A stretch of 46,546 nt of DNA, taken from NCBI GenBank assembly GCA_003218515.1, contig QHNT01000056.1, positions 1 through 46,546 on the forward strand, given 5' to 3'. The position numbers and the translations under genes are program-made. The DNA comes from Verrucomicrobiota bacterium (GTDB lineage: Bacteria > Verrucomicrobiota > Verrucomicrobiia > Limisphaerales > AV2). Numbering within the stretch: the first letter of the stretch is position 1; every line of letters starts with the position of its first letter. The notes under the pieces are model-generated. The model was not told the DNA's origin. It made no database searches and was given only the letters and a program-made list of their open reading frames with translations. Below are positions 17,554 through 26,962 of this stretch, piece after piece.

Positions 17554-20295
17554 TCAATTTTTACCGACTGGCTTCGTGGCAGTCGGGGGCGATTCCGGTC
17601 TTCGGCTTGAAACCGCGAGGAAACCGCAAAGCGCGACGCCCGCAATGAGACTGCCCAGGCTGACGTAAAACGCGGTGGTGGCCGGCGCAAAGCGAAACTC
17701 AACCACGTGTTTACCGGGCGTCAGATAGACGCCGCGCATGATGTAGTTGCAACGCAGCAGAGTTTCCGGTTTGCCATCAACCAGGACCTTCCAGTCGGGA
17801 TGGAAACGATCGTTCAATAAAAGCACGGCTGGAGCGGCGGTGTCCGCGTTTAATTGGACGGATTTCGGCTGGTAACCCGCAAACTCGACGGTTCCCGCAG
17901 GGTGATTCGTGGAACCGGCCGCGTTCGCCCCGGCCAATTCGTTTGCAACCAAAACGGTGCGGCTGGGATCGAAGTCGGGGCTTTTGAGTCGTTGCAGCGT
18001 GTCGTTGTCGTTCGTGCTCACCTGCCAACTCGCAAACAATTTCGCGCGGGGAAGAGCGCCGGTGAATTCGAACAGCGCGAACGGGCCGTTGGTGTCGGTG
18101 ACGGCCGTGAGGTGTTCCGGTTTGGTCGGCACAGTGACACCGTGCTTGGGAACGACCTCAAACCGGGTGTGGATGCGAAATCGCTGTTGAACGGGATCGA
18201 TCTGTGTGTTGAGGAGCTGGAGGAAACCGGTCATCCCAAGAACGTAACGGGCGTTGGTCAACTGCCAGAGTCGGGCGCACAAATGGAGGCGGCTCTCGTC
18301 CAACGCCAGGCCCCTTTCAGTCTGGTTCAGCGGCGAGAAGTTGGCCAAATAAGCGCTGTCGAATTCCGGCTGGCGCGGCATTTGAATCACGTCGAGCGAC
18401 TGGACGCGATAATACTGGAAGAGATGTTGCAGCCATTCATATCCGTACAAAGCGGCGAAATTCTGTCCCCGGTCATTCACCAGATAAGAACGCGTTAATG
18501 GCGCGAGTTCTCCCGCCACCCGGTGCTCCTGGGGCCTTTCGCGCAACAGGTCAATGATGAGATTGCTGGCGTACTTTTGCTTGTAATTCCAGTAAACTAT
18601 CCAGGGAGTGTTTGCTCGTCCAAGATCCATCACCAGCAGCAGACCAAGGGCGATGCCAGCCCACCTGGCCCGGGGGCCGGCGAAGAAGCCGCTCAACATG
18701 AGCGTCACGAGCCCGACGGACAAAATCAGGAAAAAAATGAAGAGTCCCACTTCGTTCAGACTGAACTGCGCGATGGAATCGGCCAACTGCGGGTATTGCT
18801 GTTCGGGAAAGCCGGCCTGCTGCAAATACCGAACGATCTCGGCTTTTGAAGAGGCGTAAATCAGCCACCCCAACAGGCTGGCCGGCACCGTGCCCAGCAA
18901 TCCGATGGTCCATTTCCTGTCGAAGACCGGCGCGGTTTTCCACCAGCCTTTGACTTGATCCCGCCAGCCTCTGGCTTGTGAGCGGGTTTTGTCCAAGTAA
19001 AGCCGGGCCAGCCCTTCGAGGCCGTAGCCGAACAAGATCACAAGCGCGAGACTGAACGGAAAGGTGAATTTAATGGGATTGCGAATCGTGGACAAATAAG
19101 GGAGAGCGTAGGCGACGCGATAAAAGGGCGCGTGTCGGCCCCAGGCGAGAAGGATCGATACGACCAGGAGGGTGAGCCAGCACCATATTTGTTTTCGCTC
19201 TTCGGATCGCAGTGCGCTCCCTTTTTTCTGAAACGATTGTGTCACACCCCACACGGCGACCAGAACAACGAGTACTCCGGCATAAATCCCCATGCCGGAA
19301 TGGCGGGACTGGATGATTCCGGGAGTTTGTCCCGACGCGCCCCAGTAATTTGAACCGCCGGCGGATGGCACCGGGTCGCCATACAGTTCCGGCATGCGAT
19401 AGCCAAAGAGGCCGGGAATAATCACCCGCAGGGTTTCAGCCTTGGGCAGGCTCCATTGAGTCGCTTGGTCCCAACGCCTTTGTTTGGTCTGTTCATCCTG
19501 TGCCATCCCGGCGACGCCTTTGACCTGAGTGCTGATCAAGCTGCTCACGGTTTGGGCGGCGATCAGGCCGGCGCAAACGGCCATGATGGCAATCGTGGCT
19601 GCGCCTGTTGCGATTCTTTTTCCCAATGTTTCTCGCGTCGCCATCACCGAAAGGAAGGCGAAGGCTGCAGTAAACAAACTGAAGATGGCGCCCACATCGA
19701 ACCCTTCCATCACCCCCAGGCCGACGGCTAAACCGGCCAGCGCGGTTTTCAAGACCCACTGCCGTGAGGGTGCGGCCAGAATCGCCAAGGCGAACAAATT
19801 CATGGCCCAGGCCAGCGGCCAGGTTGCCAGTCCCCAGCAGGCAGGTGAAAATGCGGTGGTGTTGAGAGCCGCCGCCAATCCTCCCAGCACGCACACCCAC
19901 GGACGGAATTGCAATTGCCGAAAAAAGCACCAGGCGCCGACGCCCAGAAGAAACACCCCGACCGGGGCGTAGATTTTCGCGAAGAGAACCGGGCCGAAAT
20001 CCGGCGAGAGTTTACAACAGGAGGCCATCATGAGGCCGGAGGCGTCGAGAGACAGTCCGGGGGATTCCATGCCGAGCCAATTCAGGTCCTGCCAGTAGCC
20101 CAGGAAATTGCTCAAGGCATATTCGGCCTGTGACCGGTTCGCGCCCAGGGGCCCGTCGTTGGAAAACAACACCTGGTCGGATTCGAAACTGCGGTGGAAC
20201 AGGACACAGAGCGTCGCCAGAAGGCAAATCACAAAGAGCAACAGACCGCGCAAACCGGCACGAAATTTCGACGCAGTTTTGGTGTCAACGGGCAT
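17554..20295 (-). CDS. YfhO-family polytopic membrane protein (GT-C-like, surface glycosylation)
   Basis: 913 residues from the ATG at 20295. An N-terminal helix (GLLLFVICLLATLCVLF) leads to a periplasmic loop with SNDGPLGANRS, then ten or more membrane helices, a long extracytoplasmic part (about residues 600-880) and a last helix near the C-terminus (FYVSLGSLIAGVALCGFLAV). DPVQQRFRIHTRFEVV and PGKHVVEFRFAPA are typical of YfhO proteins. In Gram-positives YfhO transfers lipid-carrier-linked sugars to envelope polymers. Sequence upstream of 20295 in the same frame is repeat D1. The gene is divergent from lhgO, sharing a 180-base spacer that holds D1. Confidence 0.82.
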   Translation of the reverse strand: MPVDTKTASKFRAGLRGLLLFVICLLATLCVLFHRSFESDQVLFSNDGPLGANRSQAEYALSNFLGYWQDLNWLGMESPGLSLDASGLMMASCCKLSPDFGPVLFAKIYAPVGVFLLGVGAWCFFRQLQFRPWVCVLGGLAAALNTTAFSPACWGLATWPLAWAMNLFALAILAAPSRQWVLKTALAGLAVGLGVMEGFDVGAIFSLFTAAFAFLSVMATRETLGKRIATGAATIAIMAVCAGLIAAQTVSSLISTQVKGVAGMAQDEQTKQRRWDQATQWSLPKAETLRVIIPGLFGYRMPELYGDPVPSAGGSNYWGASGQTPGIIQSRHSGMGIYAGVLVVLVAVWGVTQSFQKKGSALRSEERKQIWCWLTLLVVSILLAWGRHAPFYRVAYALPYLSTIRNPIKFTFPFSLALVILFGYGLEGLARLYLDKTRSQARGWRDQVKGWWKTAPVFDRKWTIGLLGTVPASLLGWLIYASSKAEIVRYLQQAGFPEQQYPQLADSIAQFSLNEVGLFIFFLILSVGLVTLMLSGFFAGPRARWAGIALGLLLVMDLGRANTPWIVYWNYKQKYASNLIIDLLRERPQEHRVAGELAPLTRSYLVNDRGQNFAALYGYEWLQHLFQYYRVQSLDVIQMPRQPEFDSAYLANFSPLNQTERGLALDESRLHLCARLWQLTNARYVLGMTGFLQLLNTQIDPVQQRFRIHTRFEVVPKHGVTVPTKPEHLTAVTDTNGPFALFEFTGALPRAKLFASWQVSTNDNDTLQRLKSPDFDPSRTVLVANELAGANAAGSTNHPAGTVEFAGYQPKSVQLNADTAAPAVLLLNDRFHPDWKVLVDGKPETLLRCNYIMRGVYLTPGKHVVEFRFAPATTAFYVSLGSLIAGVALCGFLAVSSRRPESPPTATKPVGKN

Positions 20296-20348
20296 AACAG
20301 AAGCTCTCAAGCGGGATTGAAGATACAGAGAAACACGGACAGGCCAAC

Positions 20349-20458
20349 AGGAAATTGGTAGTGTCCTAGTTTGGTGGCGGCGGTGCTGCGGCACCGCCGT
20401 ACGCCGCGGCAGCGGCGCACCCACCTGAAGCCAAATTAGGACACTGCCAGGAAATTGG
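20349..20458. repeat. Repeat D, copy D1, flanked by 10-bp direct repeats
   Basis: Core 20358-20447. The left end GTAGTGTCCTAGTTTGG and the complement of the right end GCAGTGTCCTAATTTGG form terminal inverted repeats around GC-rich hairpins (GGCGGTGCTGCGGCACCGCC). AGGAAATTGG occurs directly on both sides (20349-20358 and 20449-20458). It sits in the divergent promoter region of the YfhO-type gene and lhgO. Copy D3 at 36376-36484 has the same architecture. Confidence 0.7.
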
Positions 20459-20476
20459 CGGGTTCAGCCAGAAAGC

Positions 20477-21733
20477 TTGACGAGTGACATCGGCCCTCTG
20501 CACGATTGTCTCGAAACCTCATTCCCGGTGGAAGCGCAACGCATCATCATTGTCGGCGGCGGGATTGTCGGCCTGGCGACGGCGCTCAAACTGGGCCGGC
20601 GTTTGCCCCGGGCGCGGATTACTGTGCTGGAGAAGGAAGCGCAACCGGGACAGCATCAGAGCAGCCACAACAGCGGGGTTTTGCATTGCGGACTTTACTA
20701 CCAGCCCGGTTCGACCAAGGCGCGTCTGGCAGTGTCCGGCATTCAGGAAATGATTGCTTTCTGCCGAGAACACAACATTCCCCACGAGGTTTGCGGCAAG
20801 CTGGTCGTGGCGGTCGAGGAGTCCGAACTGCCGCGGCTGAATGCCTTGCACGAACGCGGCCGGCAGAATGGATTGCAAGGATTGAAGCTTCTGAAACCGG
20901 AACAGATGCGCGAAATCGAGCCGCACGTCGGCGGTGTGGCTGCGCTCCATGTGCCGCAGGAAGGGATTGCGGACTACCCGAAAGTTTGCGCGGTCCTGGC
21001 GACGAAAGTGTCCGAGCAAGGGGGTCGCATTGTGACTCGGGCAAAAGCCATCGCCTTGCGTCCCGCGTCGGGCGGTTGGACCGTCGAAACGACCGCCGGA
21101 GATTTCGAGGCCGAGTTTCTCGTCAACTGCGCCGGCCTGCATTGCGACCGTCTCAGCGAGCTGGCGGGCGAGAAGCGCGAAGTCCGCATCGTGCCGTTCC
21201 GCGGCGAATACTACAAGATCAAACCGGACCGCCAATTTCTCGTACGCAATCTGATTTATCCCGTGCCCGACCCGCAATTCCCGTTTCTCGGCGTGCATTT
21301 TACGCGTCTGATTCGCGGCGGGATCGAAGCGGGGCCGAACGCGGTGCTTGCTTTATCCCGCGAGGGCTATCGCAAGACCGATGTGAACCTGAGCGATCTT
21401 TATGACGCGTTGAGCTTCTCCGGGTTGAGGCGCTTTCTGTCGCAGCACAAGCGCATGTGCTGGGAGGAACTGAAGCGCTCGTTCAGCAGACGGTTGTTCT
21501 GCGAATCGCTTCAAAGACTGGTGCCGGAGATTCGTGAAGGGGACCTGGAGCGCGGCGGCGCGGGTGTTCGCGCCCAGGCGATGTCGCCCGACGGCGCACT
21601 GATTCAGGATTTTCATTTCGTTCGCCGTCGAAGCGCGCTGCACGTGTTGAACGCTCCCAGCCCGGCGGCGACGGCCTCTCTGGCGATCGGGGAAGAAATT
21701 GCTGTTCAAATTGAGCGGGACTTGGGTCAATGA
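20477..21733 (+). CDS. lhgO: L-2-hydroxyglutarate oxidase-like FAD oxidoreductase (LhgO family)
   Basis: 418 residues of the DAO-type FAD fold. The dinucleotide motif is IIIVGGGIVGLATAL (about residues 23-37), and HNSGVLHCGLYYQPGSTKARL is a close match to the LhgO/L2HGDH signature. PFRGEYYKIKP and the C-terminal VLNAPSPAATASLAIG complete the family pattern. LhgO oxidises L-2-hydroxyglutarate to 2-oxoglutarate and passes electrons to the quinone pool. The start is uncertain: TTG 20477 is listed, but GTG 20528 (MEAQRIIIVGGG) would give a more standard N-terminus. Its place inside a glycan locus suggests that the substrate might be another 2-hydroxy acid; this is inference. Confidence 0.87.
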   Translation: MTSDIGPLHDCLETSFPVEAQRIIIVGGGIVGLATALKLGRRLPRARITVLEKEAQPGQHQSSHNSGVLHCGLYYQPGSTKARLAVSGIQEMIAFCREHNIPHEVCGKLVVAVEESELPRLNALHERGRQNGLQGLKLLKPEQMREIEPHVGGVAALHVPQEGIADYPKVCAVLATKVSEQGGRIVTRAKAIALRPASGGWTVETTAGDFEAEFLVNCAGLHCDRLSELAGEKREVRIVPFRGEYYKIKPDRQFLVRNLIYPVPDPQFPFLGVHFTRLIRGGIEAGPNAVLALSREGYRKTDVNLSDLYDALSFSGLRRFLSQHKRMCWEELKRSFSRRLFCESLQRLVPEIREGDLERGGAGVRAQAMSPDGALIQDFHFVRRRSALHVLNAPSPAATASLAIGEEIAVQIERDLGQ

Positions 21734-21818
21734 ATGCGGGTTGTGGTTCGGGCGCTGGCGGAGTGGAACGGCGCGGCGTGCCACCCAACACCGGATTGAG
21801 AAATTTGCTCCAACCAAT

Positions 21819-22745
21819 ATGGGACTTGCTCGCTCAGCGATTCAACTGATTGCCGAGACCATCCGCGATCACCGCATCAGCGGACGTGTTCTTATCATCG
21901 GCAAACAGGACGTGTGGGGGACGGAAATAGAAGTCATCCGGTGGCTGCGCGAGTGCGGTTTGACTCCCGCCTCGTGCGAGACGCTGATTTCGCTCAAACC
22001 CGATTTTCGACGGCTCAATTTTATTCAGGACACATCGTTGTTCGAACTGATGGGCTTCCGCGAAGCCGTCACGCTGGACTACAGTGACTACGAAGGGGCC
22101 GACGTTATTTGCGACTTGAACCATCCGCTGCCCGAGGGATTGCTGGCGAAGACAGGGCCGTTCGACCTGATCATCGACTCCGGCTGCCTGGAACATATCT
22201 TCAATGTGCCGCAGGTATTGAGAAATTATTATCACCTCGCCGGCGATGCGGGAGCGGTCATATGCATCGTGCCCAGTTCGAATCTGGTGGACCACGGCTT
22301 CTACAACTTTTCACCGACGCTGTTCCAGGATTATTACAGCGCCAATCATTGGCAGGTCCTGCGCCACTATCTTTTCCAGAATTTCCCCAACTGCAACCGG
22401 CGATGGAAGATCTACGAATACAAGCCGGGCGCGCTGACGGCGTTTGCGTTTGCCGGAGGATTGGGTCGGGCGATTTGGGGCATTTATTTCGCCGCCCAAA
22501 AACAGCCCGGCGCAACTTGCGACGCCCAGGTGCAGCAGGGCATGTTTTTGAGGGCTTGGAACACCACGGCTGGACGTGAGCGTCCGGGCCAGGACGCAAT
22601 GGCGAAAAGCGGGTGGCTGGCGTTGCGGGGACGGCTCAAACCGCATGTTCCCAAGTCGTTGATCCCGCTACTGATGACCATCGAGGCAAAATTCAAAACT
22701 GCCGGCGGTATAGCGCGCTATCTCGAACGGCACAGACACCCTTGA
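21819..22745 (+). CDS. Methyltransferase-like protein of unknown specificity
   Basis: 308 residues from the ATG at 21819 (MGLARSAIQLIAET). A Rossmann-type core is suggested by RVLIIGKQDVWG, then FDLIIDSGCLEHIFNVPQVL, which resembles the fourth strand of class I methyltransferases, and a following GAVICIVPSSNLVDHGF strand. The glycine-rich SAM loop is poorly conserved (GKQDVWG), so it may be a divergent methyltransferase or a non-catalytic relative. YNFSPTLFQDYY is typical of a group found in polysaccharide clusters. It follows lhgO by 85 bases on the same strand. Confidence 0.6.
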   Translation: MGLARSAIQLIAETIRDHRISGRVLIIGKQDVWGTEIEVIRWLRECGLTPASCETLISLKPDFRRLNFIQDTSLFELMGFREAVTLDYSDYEGADVICDLNHPLPEGLLAKTGPFDLIIDSGCLEHIFNVPQVLRNYYHLAGDAGAVICIVPSSNLVDHGFYNFSPTLFQDYYSANHWQVLRHYLFQNFPNCNRRWKIYEYKPGALTAFAFAGGLGRAIWGIYFAAQKQPGATCDAQVQQGMFLRAWNTTAGRERPGQDAMAKSGWLALRGRLKPHVPKSLIPLLMTIEAKFKTAGGIARYLERHRHP

Positions 22746-22820
22746 CGCACGGCATGATTTGAGGCGGTGCAATCCTCCGGCCGAAAGAGCGGGAATCGGT
22801 GCCGAAGGGTGAGGACGCGG

Positions 22821-22859
22821 GCAGTGTCCTAATTTGCTTCAGGTGGGTGCGCCGCTGCC
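22821..22859. repeat. Repeat D, partial copy D2, inverted relative to D1 and D3
   Basis: GCAGTGTCCTAATTTGCTTC and the following GGTGGGTGCGCCGCTGCC are the reverse complement of the right end of repeat D (compare 36440-36473). The other half is missing. It lies in the 174-base spacer before the SIS-domain gene, which otherwise holds nothing recognisable. Confidence 0.65.
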
Positions 22860-22919
22860 GAAGGGCGGGGACGTGAATCCATTTGTTGATTCAGGACTTT
22901 TGAAATAACATCTCGCGGA

Positions 22920-23528
22920 ATGACACACGCGCAATCGTACCTCGATCAGGTCCGGCAAATTGCCGCCGCGTTGGACCCTGAGCTGATTGAGAAAATGGCG
23001 GAGGAATTGGCAGATTTGCGTCAACGAGGCGGTCGCCTGTTTTTGCTCGGAGTGGGGGGCAGCGCGGCCAATTGCTCCCATGCGGTCAATGATTTTCGTA
23101 AACTGGCGGGAATTGAAGCGTACAGCCCTTGTGACAACGTTGCCGAATTGACCGCGCGCACGAATGACGAAGGTTGGCCGACCGTTTTCGAGGCCTGGTT
23201 GCGCACCAGCCGGGCGGGAGCAAAGGATGCCGTGCTCATTTTTTCGGTGGGCGGTGGAGATGTCGAACGAAACGTGAGTCCCAACCTGGTGCGGGCGTTG
23301 GACGAAGCCAAACGGCGTGGCACGAGAATCCTGGGGATCGTCGGTCGCGACGGTGGTTATACCAAAAAAGCAGGTGACGTGGTGGTGGTGGTGCCGACTG
23401 TTGCCGCCGCATTGGTAACCCCCCACGCGGAATCGTTTCAAGCAGTGATCTGGCATTGTCTGGTATCGCATCCGCGGGTGATGCTGCAGTCCAACAAATG
23501 GGAAGGACTGACACAGCCGAAACGATAG
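22920..23528 (+). CDS. SIS-domain sugar-phosphate isomerase, GmhA-like
   Basis: 202 residues forming one SIS domain: LFLLGVGGSAANCSHAVNDF (residues 40-59) is the phosphate-binding part, IFSVGGGDVERNVSPN the second loop, and HAESFQAVIWHCLVSHP near the end supplies the Glu/His pair expected in GmhA. GmhA converts sedoheptulose 7-phosphate to D-glycero-D-manno-heptose 7-phosphate. That assignment is supported by the next genes (HAD phosphatase six bases on, then transaldolase, then an HldE-like enzyme at 26959). From sequence alone it could isomerise another ketose phosphate. Confidence 0.83.
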   Translation: MTHAQSYLDQVRQIAAALDPELIEKMAEELADLRQRGGRLFLLGVGGSAANCSHAVNDFRKLAGIEAYSPCDNVAELTARTNDEGWPTVFEAWLRTSRAGAKDAVLIFSVGGGDVERNVSPNLVRALDEAKRRGTRILGIVGRDGGYTKKAGDVVVVVPTVAAALVTPHAESFQAVIWHCLVSHPRVMLQSNKWEGLTQPKR

Positions 23529-23534
23529 CCGGGT

Positions 23535-24059
23535 ATGAAGCGGGCAGTCTTTCTGGACCGGGACGGCGTTCTGAATCGGTCGGTGGTCCGGGCGGGCCGT
23601 CCGTATGCGCCCACTTCGCTGGACGAGTTCGAGTTGCTGCCCGGGGTGCTTGAAGCGCTGACCGATCTGCGGACCGCGGGTTTTGTCCTGGTGGTGGTCA
23701 CGAACCAACCGGACCTGGCGACGGGAAGAATTCGACCCGAGGTGGCGGAGGCGATCCATCAAAAGCTCCGGGCTCTGCTTCCGATCGATGATATCAAAGT
23801 GTGCGGTCACGTCGATGCGGACGACTGTTCCTGTCGCAAACCGAGGCCAGGAATGCTTTTGGAGGCGGCTCGCGACTGGTCGATCGATCTGTACAGATCG
23901 TTCATCGTGGGAGATCGGTGGCGCGACGTCGCTGCGGGCAAGGCGGCGGGGTGCAAAACCATTTTTGTGGATTACGGCTACGCGGAGGAGTTGGCGGACC
24001 GGCCGGATTTTGTAGTGACTTCGCTTCCCGAAGCTGTGAAGATTATTCTCGGGAATTGA
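23535..24059 (+). CDS. HAD-IIIA phosphatase, GmhB-like (heptose 1,7-bisphosphate phosphatase)
   Basis: 174 residues. The catalytic aspartates are Asp8 and Asp10 in FLDRDGVLN, VVVTNQPDLATG gives motif II, and FIVGDRWRDVAAGKAAG gives the acidic motif IV. Residues C90, H92, C98 and C100 (CGHVDADDCSC) form the structural zinc site that separates GmhB from other HAD-III phosphatases. The likely reaction is removal of the C7 phosphate from D-glycero-D-manno-heptose 1,7-bisphosphate in the cytoplasm. It is spaced six bases from the SIS gene. Confidence 0.88.
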   Translation: MKRAVFLDRDGVLNRSVVRAGRPYAPTSLDEFELLPGVLEALTDLRTAGFVLVVVTNQPDLATGRIRPEVAEAIHQKLRALLPIDDIKVCGHVDADDCSCRKPRPGMLLEAARDWSIDLYRSFIVGDRWRDVAAGKAAGCKTIFVDYGYAEELADRPDFVVTSLPEAVKIILGN

Positions 24060-24084
24060 ATCGAGTCGCAATTCCGGAAACCGG

Positions 24085-24819
24085 ATGGGTATGAAAGCAG
24101 CGAGCGAATTGAACGTGAAGATCTTCGCCGACGGCGCCGATCTGAAGGGAATTTCCAACCTGAGCCGCAACCCCGTCATCAAGGGGTTCACGACCAACCC
24201 GACCTTGATGCGAAAGGCCGGCATCCAGGATTATCGCGGTTTCGCCCGGGAGGTCCTGGGCATCATCGGGGAGCGGCCGGTTTCGTTTGAAGTGTTCTCG
24301 GACGATTTTGCGGAAATGGAGAAACAGGCGATGGAGATCGCCTCCTGGGGACCGAATGTTTACGTGAAGATACCGGTGACCAACACGCGGCGTGAGTTCG
24401 CCGGTGAACTGATCCGCAGCCTGGCCCGGACGGGGGTCCAGGTGAACATCACTGCGCTTTTGAGCAACGAACAAGTTCGGGCAGTCCTGGAATGCCTCTC
24501 ACCTCAAACGCGCAGTTGTGTGTCCGTTTTCGCCGGCCGGGTGGCCGACACAGGTCGCGACCCGGTTCCGCTCATGGCCGAGGCCGTCCAGTTGCTCAAA
24601 GGGAATCCGAAGGCGGAGCTGATCTGGGCCAGCCCGCGCGAACTCTTGAACATCTTCCACGCGGACGCGGTGGGTTGTCACATCATCACGGTAACGCATG
24701 ACATCCTGAACAAGCTGCCATTGGTGGGAAAGGATCTGGCCGAGTATTCCCTGGACACGGTAAAGATGTTCTACCAGGACGCGCGCAGCGCGGGATTCCA
24801 GATCGAGACGACCCGGTAA
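24085..24819 (+). CDS. Transaldolase-family aldolase
   Basis: 244 residues, in the short TalC/FSA-like class. TTNPTLMRK (residues 36-44) and the Schiff-base lysine K95 in NVYVKIPVTN are diagnostic, followed by VNITALLS and SVFAGRVADTGRDP. The enzyme either moves a dihydroxyacetone unit to make sedoheptulose 7-phosphate or acts as a fructose-6-phosphate-type aldolase. Its position between the GmhB-like and epimerase genes points to supply of sedoheptulose 7-phosphate for the heptose pathway. Start is ATG 24085 or 24091. The next 143 bases (24820-24962) contain no feature I can support. Confidence 0.87.
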   Translation: MGMKAASELNVKIFADGADLKGISNLSRNPVIKGFTTNPTLMRKAGIQDYRGFAREVLGIIGERPVSFEVFSDDFAEMEKQAMEIASWGPNVYVKIPVTNTRREFAGELIRSLARTGVQVNITALLSNEQVRAVLECLSPQTRSCVSVFAGRVADTGRDPVPLMAEAVQLLKGNPKAELIWASPRELLNIFHADAVGCHIITVTHDILNKLPLVGKDLAEYSLDTVKMFYQDARSAGFQIETTR

Positions 24820-24962
24820 TGGAGATCGGAGAACGCACGGTTTTCAGTGCCCTGAGCGCCGGTTTTCATATTGCGCCGCAGCGAGGCCGACTCCATTTGG
24901 GACTCGACGTTGATTTCTCTGGACAGGGCGGCTCAAGTTTCTAACCTCTCCGCGTTGCACAG

Positions 24963-25964
24963 ATGAGGAAAGTATTAGTCACTGGCGGAGCGGGATACAA
25001 AGGGTGTGTGCTGGTGCCCAAGTTGCTCGAGGCGGGCTACCGGGTGGTGGTGTATGACCTGATGCTCTTCGGCTCGGAAGGACTGGCCGCCCATCCAAAC
25101 CTACAGCTCGTCACCGGCGATATCCGGAACACGAAACTGTTCGCACGCTGCCTGCAGGGAGTGGACCAGGTGATCCACATGGCTTGCATTTCCAACGATC
25201 CCAGCTTCGATCTCGATCCGTCGCTGAGCCGCACGATTAATTACGAGTGTTTCGAGCCGATGGTGAAGGCCAGCCGCGATGCCGGGATCGAGCGGTTCGT
25301 TTACGTGTCCAGCAGTTCTGTCTATGGCGTCAGCGACGCGCCGGACGTGACCGAAGAACATCCGCTGGTACCGCTCACCGATTACAACAAGTACAAAGGC
25401 CTGTGCGAACCGATCCTGCTCCGTTACCACTCGCCGGATTTCACCGCGGTTATCATACGGCCGGCCACAGTATGTGGTTACTCGCCCCGGATGCGCTTCG
25501 ACCTGACCGTCAACATCCTGACCAATCACGCTGTTAACAAGGGCGTCATTACCGTCTTCGGCGGCGACCAGAAACGTCCGAACATTCACATCGACGACAT
25601 CTGCGAGCTCTATGTGCAGTTGCTCAGCATGCCCAGGAAGCTGGTCGGCGGAGAAACCTTCAATGCCGCATACCAGAACCAGACGGTGTCCGAGTTGGCC
25701 GGCATTGTCCGGGAGGTCGTGGAGGAGGAAATGCCTGAAAAGAAACCGATCCGGATCGAAACGACTTCGACGAACGATCCCCGTTCGTATCACGTGTCGT
25801 CGAAGAAGATTGGCGCGCGGCTGGGTTGGCACCCGAAGCGAAACATTCAGGATGCGGTGCGGGACCTGTGCCGCGCGTTCAAGATCGGGAAATTTCCCGG
25901 CAACACCCTGAGCGACGAGCAGTTCGTCAACGTCAAGGTGGTGAAGAAACTCGGCCTCAAATGA
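24963..25964 (+). CDS. NAD-dependent sugar-nucleotide epimerase/dehydratase (extended SDR)
   Basis: 333 residues. The dinucleotide loop is VTGGAGYKG, with Tyr-Lys in place of the usual Phe-Ile. The catalytic pair is in YNKYK after VYVSSSSVYG. RPATVCGYSPRMRFDLTVN and the IHIDDICELY strand place it with sugar-nucleotide modifying SDRs of polysaccharide loci. The exact reaction (epimerisation, dehydration or reduction) is not readable. It opens a tightly packed operon: the stop overlaps the next ATG by four bases. Confidence 0.87.
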   Translation: MRKVLVTGGAGYKGCVLVPKLLEAGYRVVVYDLMLFGSEGLAAHPNLQLVTGDIRNTKLFARCLQGVDQVIHMACISNDPSFDLDPSLSRTINYECFEPMVKASRDAGIERFVYVSSSSVYGVSDAPDVTEEHPLVPLTDYNKYKGLCEPILLRYHSPDFTAVIIRPATVCGYSPRMRFDLTVNILTNHAVNKGVITVFGGDQKRPNIHIDDICELYVQLLSMPRKLVGGETFNAAYQNQTVSELAGIVREVVEEEMPEKKPIRIETTSTNDPRSYHVSSKKIGARLGWHPKRNIQDAVRDLCRAFKIGKFPGNTLSDEQFVNVKVVKKLGLK

Positions 25965-26962
25965 GTAATCGCAAGCTGGCCGTGGTCACCGGAGGCGCGG
26001 GCTTCATCGGCAGTCACATGGTGGATCTGCTGCTGGACGAGGGATTCCGGGTTCACGTGATCGATAATCTGGCCGGCGGGCGGTTGCAAAACCTGGAGCA
26101 CCGCAAGCAGAACCCAAACCTGGGTGTTGAAATCCGGGATATCCGGGAGTTAGCTGCCGGGGATCCATTGTTCCAGGGGGCCGAGTACGTGTTCCACTTT
26201 GCCGGCATTGGCGACATCGTCCCCTCGATTGATCGGCCGGTGGACTATCTCTCCACCAATGCCCTGGGTACGGTCAAGGTCCTCGAATCGGCGCGGCACG
26301 CCGGCATTCGCAAGCTTGTCTATGCCGCGTCCTCTTCGTGCTACGGCCTGGCCGAGGTGCCGACGACGGAATCGGCGTCGATTCGAACGGAGTATCCATA
26401 CGCGTTGAGCAAATACATGGGAGAAGAGGCGGTGCTGCACTGGGGCCGGGTCTATCGGCTCCCGGTCAATTCCATCCGCATTTTCAACGCGTATGGGACG
26501 AGGTCCAAGACTTCGGGGGCGTACGGCGCGGTGTTCGGTGTGTTCCTCGCGCAGAAACTCGCGGGCAAACCCTTCACCGTCGTGGGCGACGGCACCCAAC
26601 GACGCGACTTCCTCTACGTCACCGACGTGGCGAGGGCCTTTTACCTCGCGGCGACGACGGAGAGAGTGAATGAGATTTACAACCTGGGCGCTGGCAATCC
26701 GCAGTCAGTCAATCGGTTGGTGGAATTGTTGGGCGGCGAAGTGGTCCATCTGCCCAAGCGCCCCGGTGAACCGGACTGCACTTGGGCGGACATTTCCAAG
26801 ATTCGACGGGACCTGGGTTGGGAACCCCGCGTGTCTTTCGAGCAAGGGGTGGGGATGATGCTGAAGAACATCGAATACTGGCGGCAGGCGCCGGTGTGGG
26901 ACCGGGACTCAATCGAGCTGGCGACCAAAACCTGGTTTCGATTTCTCCAAGGGAAGACGTGA
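25961..26962 (+). CDS. NAD-dependent epimerase (GalE/WbpP-like extended SDR)
   Basis: 333 residues from ATG 25961, overlapping the previous stop (ATGA). The loop TGGAGFIGSH, the Ser of YAASSSCYG and the YxxxK pair (YALSKYMGE) are all intact, and IFNAYGTRSKTSGAYGAVFGVFL and GDGTQRRDFLYVTDVARAF match UDP-hexose 4-epimerases. It probably inverts a sugar nucleotide used by the glycan assembly genes. A longer in-frame start at 25826 is rejected because it would lie inside the previous gene. Confidence 0.88.
   Translation: MSNRKLAVVTGGAGFIGSHMVDLLLDEGFRVHVIDNLAGGRLQNLEHRKQNPNLGVEIRDIRELAAGDPLFQGAEYVFHFAGIGDIVPSIDRPVDYLSTNALGTVKVLESARHAGIRKLVYAASSSCYGLAEVPTTESASIRTEYPYALSKYMGEEAVLHWGRVYRLPVNSIRIFNAYGTRSKTSGAYGAVFGVFLAQKLAGKPFTVVGDGTQRRDFLYVTDVARAFYLAATTERVNEIYNLGAGNPQSVNRLVELLGGEVVHLPKRPGEPDCTWADISKIRRDLGWEPRVSFEQGVGMMLKNIEYWRQAPVWDRDSIELATKTWFRFLQGKT

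Noticed and set aside
26782-26958. Possible 59-codon N-terminal extension of the HldE-like protein
   Set aside because: It lies inside the preceding epimerase gene; GTG 26959 overlaps that stop as GTGA, as in the rest of the operon.
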